DNA of 64,000 bases from an uncultured Oscillospiraceae bacterium (GCA_900543215.1 UQQR01000005.1:1-64000), one strand, 5' to 3'; positions 25,770 to 35,358 are shown, counted from the stretch's first letter. Program-made: numbers and translations. Notes: generated by a model from the sequence alone, not told the origin.

Positions 25770-26363
25770 ATGTCAAAAAAGCCAAATGTCAAAAAAATCG
25801 CGGTCCTATCAATACTTTCGGCAATAACGGTGATCGTCGCCTTTATTCCGCTTAAGACACTCGGACTGGAAATCACCTTTACAATGATACCCGTAGCGGT
25901 GGGCGCTGTGCTTTACGGTCCGTCGGGCGGTGCGCTGATAGGCGGCGTGTTCGGCGCGGTCTCGTTTCTTCAGTGCCTCGGTTACAGTCCGTTCGGCGCC
26001 GCACTTCTTGCCATCAACCCGTTTTACACCTTTATTGTTTGTGTTCCCACCCGTATTTTAGCAGGTCTTTTAGCCGGTGTAATTTACAGATTGCTCAAAA
26101 AAAGCTTTAAAAGCGATATTCCGGCGCTTCTTGTTTCTTCACTTGCCACACCGGTTTTCAATACGCTTTTCTTTATGTCGTCCTTAACCCTGTTTTTCTA
26201 CAAAACGGATTATCTGCAAGGCTATGTAAGCGGACTCGGCGCCGCAAATCCAGTGACCTTTATACTGCTGTTTGTAGGTATTAACGGTCTTGTTGAAATT
26301 ATATGCGGCTTTGCGGTTGCTTTCCCGTGTGCAAAAGCGCTTTCAAAATATTTAAAGCTGTAA
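25770..26363 (+). CDS. ECF transporter S component, probably for pantothenate
   Basis: A 197-residue integral membrane protein with about six helices and the S-component pattern: a basic N-terminus followed by SILSAITVIVAFIPL and GAVLYGPSGGALIGGVFG. S components bind a vitamin and dock to a shared energy module (EcfA, EcfA', EcfT), which is not encoded here. Position directly after coaX suggests pantothenate, by analogy with PanT next to pantothenate genes; this is an inference. The start at 25770 follows GGAGG, and an in-frame ATG at 25719 is ignored. Confidence 0.75.
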   Translation: MSKKPNVKKIAVLSILSAITVIVAFIPLKTLGLEITFTMIPVAVGAVLYGPSGGALIGGVFGAVSFLQCLGYSPFGAALLAINPFYTFIVCVPTRILAGLLAGVIYRLLKKSFKSDIPALLVSSLATPVFNTLFFMSSLTLFFYKTDYLQGYVSGLGAANPVTFILLFVGINGLVEIICGFAVAFPCAKALSKYLKL

Positions 26364-26369
26364 AAACGC

Positions 26370-26405
26370 AGCCGTGGTCTCCGAACGGATACCACGGCTT
26401 TATTG
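26370..26405 (+). terminator. Terminator after the ECF S component gene
   Basis: AGCCGTGGT (26370-26378) pairs with ACCACGGCT (26391-26399), followed by TTATTGTATT. Confidence 0.75.
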
Positions 26406-26410
26406 TATTG

Positions 26411-27136
26411 AGAAAACCACCTGCTAAGCAGGTGGTTCCAAAGAGGCTTTTGCCGATGAGCAAAAAAGAAGCTCCTATGGTATAATGCAAGCGGTCTGTC
26501 AACCACAAGCGTTAAAACATAGGAGGTCAATTATGAAAATCGACAAAAGTAGTATAGCACACACAGCATGGAATTGCAAATATCATATAGTTTTTGCACC
26601 AAAGTATAGAAGACAAGTAATCTACGGAAAGATAAAATCAGACATAGGACAAATAATAAGGAAATTGTGCGAATGGAAGGGAGTAGAAATTATTGAAGCC
26701 GAAGCCTGTCCCGACCATATACATCTTTTAGTGTCAATACCACCAAAGATAAGTGTATCAAGTTTTATGGGATATCTAAAAGGTAAAAGCAGTTTAATGA
26801 TTTTTGACAAACACGCAAATCTAAAATACCGATACGGAAACCGAGAATTTTGGTGTAGAGGATATTATGTAGATACCGTAGGAAAGAACAAAAAGGCAAT
26901 AGCAGAATATATACGGAATCAATTACAAGAAGATTTAGCGTACGAACAAATGAGTATAAAAGAATTGGTTGACCCGTTTACGGGTGAGCCAGTTAAGGCA
27001 AGCAAAAAATAACCAACCGCTTTAGCGGTAGCTAAGAGTCCGCTTGCGGTTGGCAGATTATTCGGTGGACTTTCAGTCCAGCCGGTAACAGCGGCTTATA
27101 GCCGCAGAGCAAACTACCGGCTTAGCCGGTAGTTAT
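26411..27136 (+). mobile_element. IS200/IS605-type insertion element (tnpA only)
   Basis: A single transposase gene flanked by subterminal hairpins: left AACCACCTGC-TAA-GCAGGTGGTT (26415-26437) and right AACTACCGGC-TTA-GCCGGTAGTT (27112-27134), the imperfect palindromes that Y1 transposases recognise. There are no terminal inverted repeats or target duplication, as expected. No TnpB follows, so it is an IS200-like member. It sits between the coaX operon and fhs and looks intact. Confidence 0.85.
26533..27012 (+). CDS. tnpA: IS200-family Y1 transposase TnpA
   Basis: A 159-residue HUH/Y1 transposase that cuts and joins single-stranded DNA at the element ends. It has KYHIVFAPKYRR near the start, the HUH pair in CPDHIHLL (residues 57-64), and a C-terminal helix carrying the tyrosine nucleophile candidate in IAEYIRNQ. 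The ATG at 26533 follows AGGAGG; the longer frame has none. It is complete. Confidence 0.93.
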   Translation: MKIDKSSIAHTAWNCKYHIVFAPKYRRQVIYGKIKSDIGQIIRKLCEWKGVEIIEAEACPDHIHLLVSIPPKISVSSFMGYLKGKSSLMIFDKHANLKYRYGNREFWCRGYYVDTVGKNKKAIAEYIRNQLQEDLAYEQMSIKELVDPFTGEPVKASKK

Positions 27137-27142
27137 GATTAT

Positions 27143-28819
27143 TTAAAACAGTCCTGTTATTCTGCCGTTTTCATCAACATCAATTTGTTCGGCGGCAGGT
27201 TTTTTAGGAAGTCCCGGCATTGTCATTATATCCCCCGTAAGCACGACTATAAATCCAGCTCCCGCGGATATTTTAACATTCCTTACAGTTACGGTAAAGT
27301 CTTCGGGGGCGCCTAAAAGCGCCGGATCGTCGGAAAAGCTGTACTGCGTTTTGGCAATACACACGGGCAGTCCCGAAAAGCCGAGCCTTGAAAACTTTTC
27401 TATTTGCTTTTCAGCCGCAGGGAGAACCGTTATTCCCTTTCCGCCGTACACCTTTTTTACCACGGCGGCAATTTTTTCTTCAATGCTGTCGGAAAGCTCA
27501 TAGCTGTATGTGAAATCGCCCTTTTCTTCTTCGCAAAGCCGCATGACTTCTCTTGCGAGAGCCTCGCCGCCCTTACCGCCGTCCGCCCAGACGGTCGAAA
27601 GCACCGTATTAACTCCAAGCTCCCTGCATTTCTCAATAACAAAGTTTATTTCCCTGTCGGTATCTGTCGGGAAGCGGTTTACGGCAACCGTACAGGGCAG
27701 TTTGTATACATTTTTAATATTGGAAATATGCCTTAACAAATTAGGTATGCCCTTTTCAAGCGCTTCGGTATTCTCGGTATCAAGACTTTTTTTATCAAGT
27801 CCGCCGTGCATTTTAAGCGCGCGCACGGTAGCGACCACAACCACAGCGGAGGGAGTAAGTCCGGCCGTTCTGCATTTAATATCAAGGAATTTTTCGGCTC
27901 CCAAATCCGCGCCGAAGCCTGCCTCGGTAACCGCATAGTCGGCAAGCCTTAAAGCCATTCGTGTTGCGATTACTGAATTGCACCCGTGCGCTATATTTGC
28001 AAACGGTCCGCCGTGTACAAGTGCAGGGGTTCCCTCAAGCGTCTGCACCAGATTCGGTTTAATTGCGTCTTTAAGGAGCGCCGCCATAGCGCCCTGAGCT
28101 TTAAGGTCGGCGCAGGTGACGGGAGCATCATCATAGGTGTAGCCCACAATAATTCTCGCAAGCCTTTCTTTTAAATCGGTTACCGAATCAGCGAGGCAAA
28201 GCACCGCCATAATTTCGCTTGCTACGGTTATATCGAAACCGTCCTCCCTCGGTACTCCGTTTGCCGTGCCGCCCAAGCCGTCTACGATGTTCCTTAGCTG
28301 TCGGTCATTCATATCCACACAGCGTTTCCAGGTTATTTTGCGTACATCGATATTAAGTTCGTTGCCCTGTTTTATATGGTTGTCAAGCATAGCCGCAAGC
28401 AGATTGTTCGCCGCACCGATAGCGTGGAAATCACCCGTAAAATGAAGATTGATGTCCTCCATCGGCACGACCTGCGCATATCCGCCGCCGGCGGCTCCGC
28501 CCTTAATGCCGAAAACCGGTCCCAAAGACGGTTCCCTAAGTGCTGCTACGGCGTTTTTGCCTATTCTGCGAAGTCCGTCCGTAAGACCTATTGTTGTGGT
28601 GGTCTTGCCCTCGCCCGCGGGCGTCGGGGTAATGGCGGTTACAAGAATAAGCTTTCCGTCATTCCGTTTGCTGTTTTTTAAAGCGGAAAGCTCAATTTTC
28701 GCCTTGTATTTTCCGTATTGCTCAATATCGTTTTCATCAATACCGGCTCTTTTTGCTATTTCGGTTATTTTTTCAAGCTTACAGCTCTGTGCTATTTCAA
28801 TATCTGACAGCTGTTTCAA
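27143..28819 (-). CDS. fhs: Formate-tetrahydrofolate ligase
   Basis: A 558-residue FTHFS, making 10-formyl-THF from formate, ATP and THF for one-carbon metabolism. It has SDIEIAQ at the start, the phosphate loop [36 protein letters not shown] and the C-terminal [20 protein letters not shown] at 28819, eight bases after GAGGAG, is preferred; the GTG three codons earlier overlaps that box. It follows the DUF4317 gene by 5 bases. Confidence 0.97.
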   Translation of the reverse strand: MKQLSDIEIAQSCKLEKITEIAKRAGIDENDIEQYGKYKAKIELSALKNSKRNDGKLILVTAITPTPAGEGKTTTTIGLTDGLRRIGKNAVAALREPSLGPVFGIKGGAAGGGYAQVVPMEDINLHFTGDFHAIGAANNLLAAMLDNHIKQGNELNIDVRKITWKRCVDMNDRQLRNIVDGLGGTANGVPREDGFDITVASEIMAVLCLADSVTDLKERLARIIVGYTYDDAPVTCADLKAQGAMAALLKDAIKPNLVQTLEGTPALVHGGPFANIAHGCNSVIATRMALRLADYAVTEAGFGADLGAEKFLDIKCRTAGLTPSAVVVVATVRALKMHGGLDKKSLDTENTEALEKGIPNLLRHISNIKNVYKLPCTVAVNRFPTDTDREINFVIEKCRELGVNTVLSTVWADGGKGGEALAREVMRLCEEEKGDFTYSYELSDSIEEKIAAVVKKVYGGKGITVLPAAEKQIEKFSRLGFSGLPVCIAKTQYSFSDDPALLGAPEDFTVTVRNVKISAGAGFIVVLTGDIMTMPGLPKKPAAEQIDVDENGRITGLF

Positions 28820-28824
28820 GAAAA

Positions 28825-29958
28825 TCACTCCTCTTTAATATTGATTTTAACTCCGTTTACCTCAACGCAGTCATCGGCACGAATCATTATATATTTAACC
28901 CCGTCTATCAGCCTTGTTTTTACAAGATTACTGCACTCCGAATCCACCTTTATGCTGACCGACGGCATATTGACCTCCATTTTCTTCACATCAACAAGGT
29001 TTTTGGGGTTGAATGAGGTCTTCTCGCCGAAAACGGAATCGTAATTGCTTTCAAAACTTTCTATATGCTCTTCCGTTACATCACATGAACGCAAAACCTG
29101 TGAAATATCGTTTTTCGTCACGGTAACAGGCTCTCTGTCACGGTTTTCCTTATTTTCTTCGGCTATGTCGTTTATTCTATCCTGCACCGCCTGAATAACA
29201 TCAAGACTGCATTCCTCGCCAACCGAGGCTTCAAGCATTTCGCAGAACGATTCCTGCTGTCTTACCGCCGGCATAGGCATATCGGCTTTGAAAAGCTTAT
29301 CGGATATTTCCGAATAATCCCGAGCCGGATTTTTGGAATAAAACATAACATCGTAAATGTTGCCAGTCCTGTCGTCAAACGACGGAAACATAAAACCGAA
29401 CTCCGGTGCCGAAACAGCCGAAACAGAGGTTATGCCGTGAAACGCATTGTCAAACGCCTCAAAGCTCAAAAGCGGCTTTGTCAGCTTTACGGGGCATACG
29501 CAGCAGACAAAATATCTGAACTGCTCGGACGATTCGTCGTCCTTTTTACCGTCCGATGAATATGTAAATACATCATAGCTGTCGAACGCCAAAAGAATAA
29601 GATAATTGGTTTCTTCCCTTACCGAAGAAATAATTGCGGAATAAATCCTTTTAAGCGCTTCCTCGTCGCAAAGCGCCGAGTCCCTTAACCGCATAAGAGT
29701 CTTATGCTCCTCCCCCTCAAGCACCTGTGCGTTTGAAAAGGGTATATCTATAAGGTTTTTATCAACCGTACCGGAAAGCGTTTTTTTAAGAATTGAAAGC
29801 AGGTTCTCAGTCTCGTCCGGCGTGAGCGCGGCAAGCGGCTGCGAAAACTCCGACATTATTTCGCCCGACGGCGTAACATAGCATCCGCAAACCTTTGTTA
29901 TATTTGTTTTTTGCGGATTAAAGCGTCTTCGTATCTCCGCAATTTCTTTTTCGTTCAT
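28825..29958 (-). CDS. DUF4317 family protein
   Basis: A 377-residue cytoplasmic protein of the clostridial DUF4317 family, recognised by its start ([24 protein letters not shown]) split around conserved KTNI and GCYV blocks, the [11 protein letters not shown] block and an [12 protein letters not shown] block. No catalytic motif is known. It heads a two-gene operon with fhs and has its own promoter; a CGGAGAT box precedes the ATG. Confidence 0.85.
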   Translation of the reverse strand: MNEKEIAEIRRRFNPQKTNITKVCGCYVTPSGEIMSEFSQPLAALTPDETENLLSILKKTLSGTVDKNLIDIPFSNAQVLEGEEHKTLMRLRDSALCDEEALKRIYSAIISSVREETNYLILLAFDSYDVFTYSSDGKKDDESSEQFRYFVCCVCPVKLTKPLLSFEAFDNAFHGITSVSAVSAPEFGFMFPSFDDRTGNIYDVMFYSKNPARDYSEISDKLFKADMPMPAVRQQESFCEMLEASVGEECSLDVIQAVQDRINDIAEENKENRDREPVTVTKNDISQVLRSCDVTEEHIESFESNYDSVFGEKTSFNPKNLVDVKKMEVNMPSVSIKVDSECSNLVKTRLIDGVKYIMIRADDCVEVNGVKINIKEE

Positions 29959-29987
29959 TATTAATCTCCGTTCTGTTTATATTTACT

Positions 29988-30016
29988 ATAATATCTCATT
30001 TCACGTCCGCCGTCAA
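29988..30016 (-). promoter_or_regulatory. Promoter of the DUF4317-fhs operon
   Basis: Minus-strand TTGACG (30011-30016), 17-base spacer, TATTAT (29988-29993). Confidence 0.7.
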
Positions 30017-30042
30017 GAGAGATAAAATAAAAGAAAAAACTA

Positions 30043-30071
30043 TTGACAAATTATAAGACAGGGTTTATAAT
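30043..30071 (+). promoter_or_regulatory. Promoter of the lysine riboswitch transcript
   Basis: TTGACA (30043-30048), 17-base spacer, TATAAT (30066-30071), about 25 bases before the aptamer. Confidence 0.85.
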
Positions 30072-30094
30072 AATATAAAATTTAAGTCAGCACT

Positions 30095-30257
30095 TGGTAG
30101 AGGATGCGGATATGATCAGTACCCCTTAGTATAACGCCGGTAAGCGGCTATGGGGGAAAGGCTGATCCGCCGAAGTGGTCTTACGGTTGCCGCCGTTTGA
30201 TTGCTGGGGTTGCGTTTAACAGACGCTGCACTGTCACTTTTATGTGGAGAGCTATCA
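30095..30257 (+). ncRNA. Lysine riboswitch (L box) aptamer
   Basis: The conserved lysine aptamer blocks occur in order: GGTAGAGGATGCGG at the 5' side, AGTA in the P2 region, GGGGAAAGGCTGATCCGCCGAAG split around the CGCCGAAG signature, GCTGGGG, CACTGTCA, and GGAGAGCTATCA closing P1. The P1 strands are TGGTAG (30095-30100) and CTATCA (30252-30257). It precedes an ABC importer and a strong terminator, so lysine should switch transcription off. Confidence 0.9.
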
Positions 30258-30282
30258 TGGCGTTTTGTTGTGTTTTATTGCA

Positions 30283-30325
30283 AAGCCTGTGATACTACTT
30301 CGTGTCACAGGCTTATTTTTAATAC
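30283..30325 (+). terminator. Riboswitch-controlled terminator
   Basis: AAGCCTGTGA (30283-30292) pairs with TCACAGGCTT (30305-30314), followed by ATTTTTAATACTTTTTT. The TGATA at 30290-30294 can also pair with TATCA of the P1 3' strand, a possible antiterminator contact. Confidence 0.85.
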
Positions 30326-30344
30326 TTTTTTGGGAGTGTTCAAA

Positions 30345-31196
30345 ATGAAAAGAACAGCAAGAATTTTATCGGCAATTTTATCGGTTGCACTGACTGCGGC
30401 GGTGTTCGCGGGCTGCGGCGGCAAGACCGCCGCAAAGTCGGGCGTTGAGGACGGCGTGCTTACAATCGCTATGGAATGTGCGTATGCCCCCTATAACTGG
30501 ACGCAGGCCGACGACTCAAACGGCGCCGTACCGATAAAGGATTCAAAAGACTATGCAAACGGCTACGACATTATGATGGCAAAGAAGATCTGCGAGGCAA
30601 ACAACTGGAAGCTTGAGGTTGTACGCCTTGACTGGGATTCCCTTGTTCCCGCCGTTCAGACCGGCAAGGTAGACGCTACAATAGCAGGTCAGTCTATGAC
30701 CGAGAAGCGTATGAAGCAGGTTGATTTTGCGGGTCCGTACATTTACGCCAGCATTGTTTGTATGGCAAAGCAGGACAGCAAGTTTGCCTCTGCCACAAAA
30801 CTTTCCGATCTCGTCGGCGGCAAATGCACCTCACAGCTCGGAACAATTTGGTATGACACCTGCCTGCCCCAGATAAAGGACGCTCAGATACAGACCGCGC
30901 AGGAAACCGCACCCTCAATGCTTATGGCACTTGAGACCGGCGCTGTTGACTTTATCTGCACAGATATGCCCACAGCACAGGGCGCGCTGCTCGCTTACAG
31001 CGACCTTAAGATACTCGACCTTGAGGATAATTCGTTCAAGGTAGACGACGGCGACATCAATATCGGCATTGCGGTTAAGAAGGGCAACACCGAGCTTAAG
31101 GACAAAATAGACAGCGTATTAAAGGATATGACTGCCGACGATTTCAATTCGATTATGGCGGAAGCCACAAAGATTCAGCCCCTTGCTGAAAAATAA
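30345..31196 (+). CDS. Amino-acid ABC transporter substrate-binding lipoprotein, likely lysine
   Basis: A 283-residue family 3 periplasmic-type binding protein, tethered as a lipoprotein (signal peptide, lipobox F-A-G-C24). The two-lobed domain starts at about residue 38, with MECAYAPYNWTQ, then YDIMMAKKICE, the hinge segment DATIAGQSMTEKRMKQVDFAGPY and a late GIAVKKGN; these are hallmarks of polar amino-acid binders. The start at 30345 follows GGGAGTG; the longer frame reads through the riboswitch. The lysine riboswitch upstream makes lysine the best-supported substrate. Confidence 0.9.
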   Translation: MKRTARILSAILSVALTAAVFAGCGGKTAAKSGVEDGVLTIAMECAYAPYNWTQADDSNGAVPIKDSKDYANGYDIMMAKKICEANNWKLEVVRLDWDSLVPAVQTGKVDATIAGQSMTEKRMKQVDFAGPYIYASIVCMAKQDSKFASATKLSDLVGGKCTSQLGTIWYDTCLPQIKDAQIQTAQETAPSMLMALETGAVDFICTDMPTAQGALLAYSDLKILDLEDNSFKVDDGDINIGIAVKKGNTELKDKIDSVLKDMTADDFNSIMAEATKIQPLAEK

Positions 31197-31207
31197 TTAA
31201 GGCACTG

Positions 31208-31232
31208 AACCCCGGCTTAAGGTCGGGGTTTA
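31208..31232 (+). terminator. Intercistronic hairpin
   Basis: AACCCCG (31208-31214) pairs with CGGGGTT (31224-31230). It has few U residues after it, so it may stabilise the binding-protein mRNA or lower downstream expression rather than end the transcript. Confidence 0.55.
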
Positions 31233-31254
31233 AATCAAGGAACGGAGAAAAAAT

Positions 31255-32061
31255 ATGAACAAGCTTGCAGAGCTTTGGAGCGACATAGTCACCTGTTGGG
31301 GAGAAAGCTCGTCACAGTACCTCACGGGTGCGCTTAAAACATTGGAACTTGCCGTCGTCGCAACGGCTATCGGCTGCATTATAGGTCTTGGCTGCGGTAT
31401 AATTCAAACCATACCCTGCGGCAAGAACGACAATATAGTAAAACGCATATTGCTCGGAATAGTAAAGGCAATCGTAAGAATTTATGTTGAAGTGTTCAGA
31501 GGAACACCTATGATAATTCAAGCAATCTTCATTTATTACGCCCTACCCTATTTTTCGAACGGCGCCATAAATCTTGAAGTAACCTTTGCGGCATACCTTG
31601 TTGTATCCATAAACACCGGCGCTTATATGGCGGAAACGGTGCGCGGCGGTATAATGTCCATTGATATAGGTCAGACCGAGGGCGCAAAATCCATAGGTAT
31701 GAACCATTTTAAAACAATGCTTTATGTCATTCTTCCGCAGACGATACGCAACATAATTCCGCAGATAGGCAACAACCTTATAATAAATGTAAAGGATACC
31801 TCCGTAATGTTTGTTATAGGCTACGCCGAACTTTTTGCGGCTCACAAGGCAATAGTTGGCGCAAAGTACATTTACTTCCCGTCTGCCGTCATCACCCTTA
31901 CCATTTATCTTGTCATGACGGTTATATTCTCACTGCTTTTAAGACTTTGGGAGAAGAAAATGGACGGTCCCGCTAACTTTGATGTTGCAACGACCGATAC
32001 ATTGGCGCACACAAGCGGTACATATTCATTTGTTAAGAAGAGCGAAAGGAGAGGTAAATAA
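31255..32061 (+). CDS. Amino-acid ABC transporter permease
   Basis: A 268-residue permease of the polar amino-acid (HEAA) type: about five membrane helices, [14 protein letters not shown], and the cytoplasmic coupling motif [32 protein letters not shown] (split here as [11 protein letters not shown] and [11 protein letters not shown]). A single permease gene implies a homodimer. A CGGAG box precedes the ATG and the stop overlaps the ATPase start by one base. Part of the lysine-riboswitch operon. Confidence 0.93.
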   Translation: MNKLAELWSDIVTCWGESSSQYLTGALKTLELAVVATAIGCIIGLGCGIIQTIPCGKNDNIVKRILLGIVKAIVRIYVEVFRGTPMIIQAIFIYYALPYFSNGAINLEVTFAAYLVVSINTGAYMAETVRGGIMSIDIGQTEGAKSIGMNHFKTMLYVILPQTIRNIIPQIGNNLIINVKDTSVMFVIGYAELFAAHKAIVGAKYIYFPSAVITLTIYLVMTVIFSLLLRLWEKKMDGPANFDVATTDTLAHTSGTYSFVKKSERRGK

Positions 32062-32801
32062 TGTCAGAACCGATTTTACAGGTAAACCACCTTTCCAAAA
32101 CCTTCGGCAAGCACGAGGTGCTTAGGGACATTGATTTCTCGGTAAACTCAGGAGATGTCACCAGTATAATAGGAGCGTCGGGTTCGGGTAAATCCACACT
32201 TCTCCGCTGTATAAATCTGCTTGAAACGCCGACCTCGGGCGAAGTGCTGTATCACGGCACGAACATAGATAAGCTTAAGGGCGGCGCTAGCGCATACCGC
32301 TCCCATGTGGGAATGGTGTTCCAGTCCTTTAACCTTTTTAATAATATGACCGCGCTTAAAAATTGTATGATAGGTCAGACAAAGGTTCTGGGCAAATCAA
32401 AGGCAGAGGCTAAAAAGGCGGCTTTACACTACCTCGGAAAGGTCGGTATGGCGCCTTACATAAACGCAAAGCCGTCCCAGCTTTCGGGCGGACAAAAGCA
32501 GCGCGTCGCAATAGCCCGCGCGCTTGCTATGAACCCTGAGGTGCTTTTGTTCGACGAGCCTACAAGCGCGCTCGATCCGCAAATGGTGGGCGAAGTGCTT
32601 GAGGTTATGCGCAATCTTGCAAAGGAAGGACTTACTATGATAGTAGTTACCCACGAAATGGCCTTTGCAAGGGATGTATCCTCAAGGGTAGTCTTTATGG
32701 CTGACGGCGTTATCTGCGAAGAGGGTGCGCCGACGGATATATTTGAAAACCCGAAAAACGAAAAAACAAAAGAATTTTTATCCCGTTTCCTTTCAAAATA
32801 A
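32061..32801 (+). CDS. Amino-acid ABC transporter ATP-binding protein
   Basis: A 246-residue ATPase of the PAAT type that drives the importer. Walker [10 protein letters not shown] (about 36-44), Q-loop [10 protein letters not shown], signature LSGGQKQR, Walker [13 protein letters not shown] and H-loop VTHEM are all intact. Last gene of the riboswitch-controlled operon. Confidence 0.95.
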   Translation: MSEPILQVNHLSKTFGKHEVLRDIDFSVNSGDVTSIIGASGSGKSTLLRCINLLETPTSGEVLYHGTNIDKLKGGASAYRSHVGMVFQSFNLFNNMTALKNCMIGQTKVLGKSKAEAKKAALHYLGKVGMAPYINAKPSQLSGGQKQRVAIARALAMNPEVLLFDEPTSALDPQMVGEVLEVMRNLAKEGLTMIVVTHEMAFARDVSSRVVFMADGVICEEGAPTDIFENPKNEKTKEFLSRFLSK

Positions 32802-32872
32802 GCAAAAACCCACACCGCAAAAGCGTAATGCTCTTAAAGGAGAATTACGCAAACCGAGTAGGAACAAACAAA

Positions 32873-33161
32873 ACACCGGCCATCATTACAATGGTCGGTG
32901 TCAGTCTGTCGATAAACCCCAAGTTTTATTTTTGCGGCGTTTACGCCGCATTTACGTTTTTTCGCTGACACGTGCGGCGAAAAAACACCTTGTAAGCGAA
33001 AAACCGCTTATTCAGCGGTTTTTCAAGGGCACTGGGGTGGTATTGGCGGGGATAGAGTACAGTCCGAAAATCTCTGATTTTCGAGCGAACGGCATTCCCG
33101 TCCAAGAGCGTGTCGACTTTTTCGACACGCTCACACCGGCCATCATTACAATGGTCGGTGT
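32873..33161. repeat. Array of seven hairpins bounded by a 29-base repeat
   Basis: A 29-base imperfect palindrome (ACACCGGCCAT, 7-base loop, ATGGTCGGTGT) occurs identically at 32873-32901 and 33133-33161. Between the copies lie further hairpins: TGCGGCG/CGCCGCA (32933-32950), GTTTTTTCGC/GCGAAAAAAC (32956-32986), an 11-bp stem at 32998-33024, CGAAAATC/GATTTTCG (33065-33083) and an 11-bp stem at 33106-33132. No open frame is supported. The last copy is followed by TTTTT and should end the transporter transcript. Confidence 0.7.
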
Positions 33162-33170
33162 TTTTGTGCA

Positions 33171-34025
33171 TTATTTGTTTCGCTCACCTCTAAATTCATC
33201 AATTAAGGTTTGAAATTCAGTAGCGCTCATCTTTACATACATTTTTTGAACATACTCATAAAGGAATCTCGAAACTTTTTTATAAGACAATTTACAGCAG
33301 CGCATCACCTCGAACCGATGTTTCCGTCTTAACTTTTTGTCATCAGTTTCTTTAAATCCCATGCGCAGAAAAAGGATTTCATATTTCGAATATACGGCAA
33401 AAAAATACGCAACTGGTAAATATAAGGTTGAAAGCACTATGGGTAAAGCCAAACCAACTATGATATCAATAAATTGAATACTACCAATTGAGTTGATAGC
33501 CGATATTATTGTAAGAGCAAGTATTCCCAAACCCAAAATGCCAACAAGACCATCAATGATTTTTTTTACTTTTTCGGTCTTTTTAATTAGTGTTGATTGG
33601 AGAATCATAAAAATTACTAAAAGGGGCTGTAGTATCAGTTCGAGTATGATATGGAATGTAAACGTACCCGTAAAAAATTCCACTAATGCTACAAATTTTA
33701 AATTATCAATTATTATATTCCTAAAATAATGCTTTTCCATTTCTCTGCTCGCCGCATTAAAGCAAACAGGAACTCCAGCAAATAGAGTCCAAAAGATAAT
33801 ATCCTTAATATATACCCAATCCCAAAATGGCAAAAATGTACATACCCAAGTAAAAACTGCAGCAAATGATATTACAATCAAAAATGGAACGATAAGTTTT
33901 ATTTTACACGCAGCCTTAATAACTGGTACCACGATAGATTTTGCTTTTTTGTGTATGAGCAGATAGATTAGTAAACCTATTGCATAAACAAAAATTGCAA
34001 CTTCGCGCGTTGAAAAAAACCACAT
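33171..34025 (-). CDS. Uncharacterised multi-pass membrane protein
   Basis: A 284-residue membrane protein with about six hydrophobic helices (near 5-23, 42-62, 70-88, 108-140, 158-178, 186-212) and a basic cytoplasmic C-terminal tail of some 70 residues. There is no catalytic motif I can name; similar orphan proteins occur in mobile regions of Firmicutes. It is AT-rich compared with the chromosome on either side. It lies 9 bases after the 297-residue gene on the same strand, so the two are probably one operon carried on the island. Confidence 0.7.
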   Translation of the reverse strand: MWFFSTREVAIFVYAIGLLIYLLIHKKAKSIVVPVIKAACKIKLIVPFLIVISFAAVFTWVCTFLPFWDWVYIKDIIFWTLFAGVPVCFNAASREMEKHYFRNIIIDNLKFVALVEFFTGTFTFHIILELILQPLLVIFMILQSTLIKKTEKVKKIIDGLVGILGLGILALTIISAINSIGSIQFIDIIVGLALPIVLSTLYLPVAYFFAVYSKYEILFLRMGFKETDDKKLRRKHRFEVMRCCKLSYKKVSRFLYEYVQKMYVKMSATEFQTLIDEFRGERNK

Positions 34026-34034
34026 ATTTATCTA

Positions 34035-34928
34035 TCACCCTCTTTTTTTAAGTGCGGATAATACTGCATTGTCCGAAACGGCATCTAAATATAGTGACAT
34101 TGGAAATAAAAGATGTGCCTTATTTGAATATGACGGAAAATTCATTGCAAAATTCACACTACAAGGGACACCTACAGAAAGGCTATAATCTTTTGCTGGC
34201 AACCCCTTTATGATATCTTGTTCAATTTCTTCAAGTTCTTTTTCATATCTTTGAATTTTTAAATTCTTAAAATTACTAATGTCATTCTCCAATTTTGATA
34301 TCCAGTTTTTAAATTCTCTTATAGATGGATCTTGCGACCATTCTTTTGCAATTTCTATCATTTGTTTAAATGAAGATGATTGTCTATTTATTGAAGAAAA
34401 AATAATATTTGGATTGAATGTTAAGTTTGCTTTGCGGATAGAATCATTTAAATCGGCATAATAGTTGAAAACATCTTTATCAAGTGCATGTATAGCATCA
34501 TGTCGGTTGTAGTACTGTTTGAATTCGAAATATAAGTCATTTTCTTTTACAAATTTAGCTCTTTCATCAAAAGGCATATAACTTATATTGCAATGATTGG
34601 CAATATTCATATATTCCAATGCTCCCTTTGCAACCAAAGAGGTGTATTTGCTGCAGAATTCTTTATAATAATTGAATTCTGCTTTTTGTAAAGAGTCACC
34701 AGTATTTTGAAGCGATATAGATTTTAGCAAATCCTTTATATCAATATCATCAATCATAGAATGATTTTGCCAATATGTCGAAAAGCCATTCTCGAAATAA
34801 TATATATCATCCCATAACACTAAAATTTCGATAAATGCAATTACTTCAGGTGAAAAGTCTGTGCTTTCATCGTTAATACATTGAGTAATTCTCTCTATAG
34901 TCCAATTATCAAGCAATATTCCAGTCAT
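34035..34928 (-). CDS. Uncharacterised soluble protein, partner of the membrane protein
   Basis: A 297-residue, AT-rich, mostly alpha-helical protein with no signal peptide or membrane segment. A charged coiled-coil stretch is likely near residues 215-245 (EKELEEIEQDIIKG). No nuclease, NTPase or toxin motif is visible. An AGGTGAT box precedes the ATG. With the following membrane protein it forms a two-gene cassette of foreign base composition in the mobile island; such soluble-plus-membrane pairs are sometimes defence modules, but nothing in the sequence proves that. Confidence 0.65.
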   Translation of the reverse strand: MTGILLDNWTIERITQCINDESTDFSPEVIAFIEILVLWDDIYYFENGFSTYWQNHSMIDDIDIKDLLKSISLQNTGDSLQKAEFNYYKEFCSKYTSLVAKGALEYMNIANHCNISYMPFDERAKFVKENDLYFEFKQYYNRHDAIHALDKDVFNYYADLNDSIRKANLTFNPNIIFSSINRQSSSFKQMIEIAKEWSQDPSIREFKNWISKLENDISNFKNLKIQRYEKELEEIEQDIIKGLPAKDYSLSVGVPCSVNFAMNFPSYSNKAHLLFPMSLYLDAVSDNAVLSALKKRG

Positions 34929-35092
34929 TTAATCACCTCTTCATATTTTCCTTTATTATATCATAAAACTGCTAATGAGCAAAGTAAATTGTCGATTAAT
35001 GTACGGTTTAATAGCAAAAATCAAACCACCTTAAACAGGCTGCTTTAATAAGAATTTTGTATGTCCCATGAAAAAAGCCGATTGACGAGTGC

Positions 35093-35133
35093 AAAAGTAA
35101 GCAGCACAGGATCAAGAAAATCCTGTGCTGTTT
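35093..35133. repeat. Hairpin within the gene-poor gap
   Basis: AGCAGCACAGGAT and ATCCTGTGCTGTTTGCT form a strong stem around a short A-rich loop. It lies just before the TnpV relic. Confidence 0.5.
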
Positions 35134-35251
35134 GCTTTATCCGGCGTGTCCGAACAACTCAAGGCCAATCACCAAATGGAGTGGGTTGCTCGAATGAATA
35201 ACATCCACAGTAGATCACGGAAATTGTAAATAATGATTTGATACTAATATA
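35128..35251 (+). pseudogene. TnpV relic (C-terminal fragment)
   Basis: The plus strand reads LSGVSEQLKANHQ then MEWVARMNNIHSRS, followed after a one-base frame change by EIVNNDLI. This matches the conserved end of the TnpV proteins of clostridial mobilizable elements. No start or N-terminal part is present, so it marks the scar of an older element. Confidence 0.6.
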
Positions 35252-35253
35252 AG

Positions 35254-35288
35254 CGAACAGAGCGGGCGCTCGGCCTCGCTCTGTTCGA
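35254..35288. repeat. Perfect hairpin at the left IS border
   Basis: CGAACAGAGCG pairs with CGCTCTGTTCG around a 13-base loop, ending 2-3 bases before the IS256-type terminal repeat. Confidence 0.6.
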
Positions 35289-35358
35289 GACTTCTTTAGA
35301 TATTGTGTAAACCTCCAAGAAGGTATAAAATAGAAATAACAAATCGGAGGTTATAATT

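Noticed and set aside
26411..27136. TnpB or an omega-RNA-like guide beside the IS200 transposase
   Set aside because: The element ends about 120 bases after tnpA; there is no room for or trace of tnpB.
32873..33161. CRISPR array
   Set aside because: There are only two repeat copies with a single 231-base spacer, and no cas genes occur in the window.
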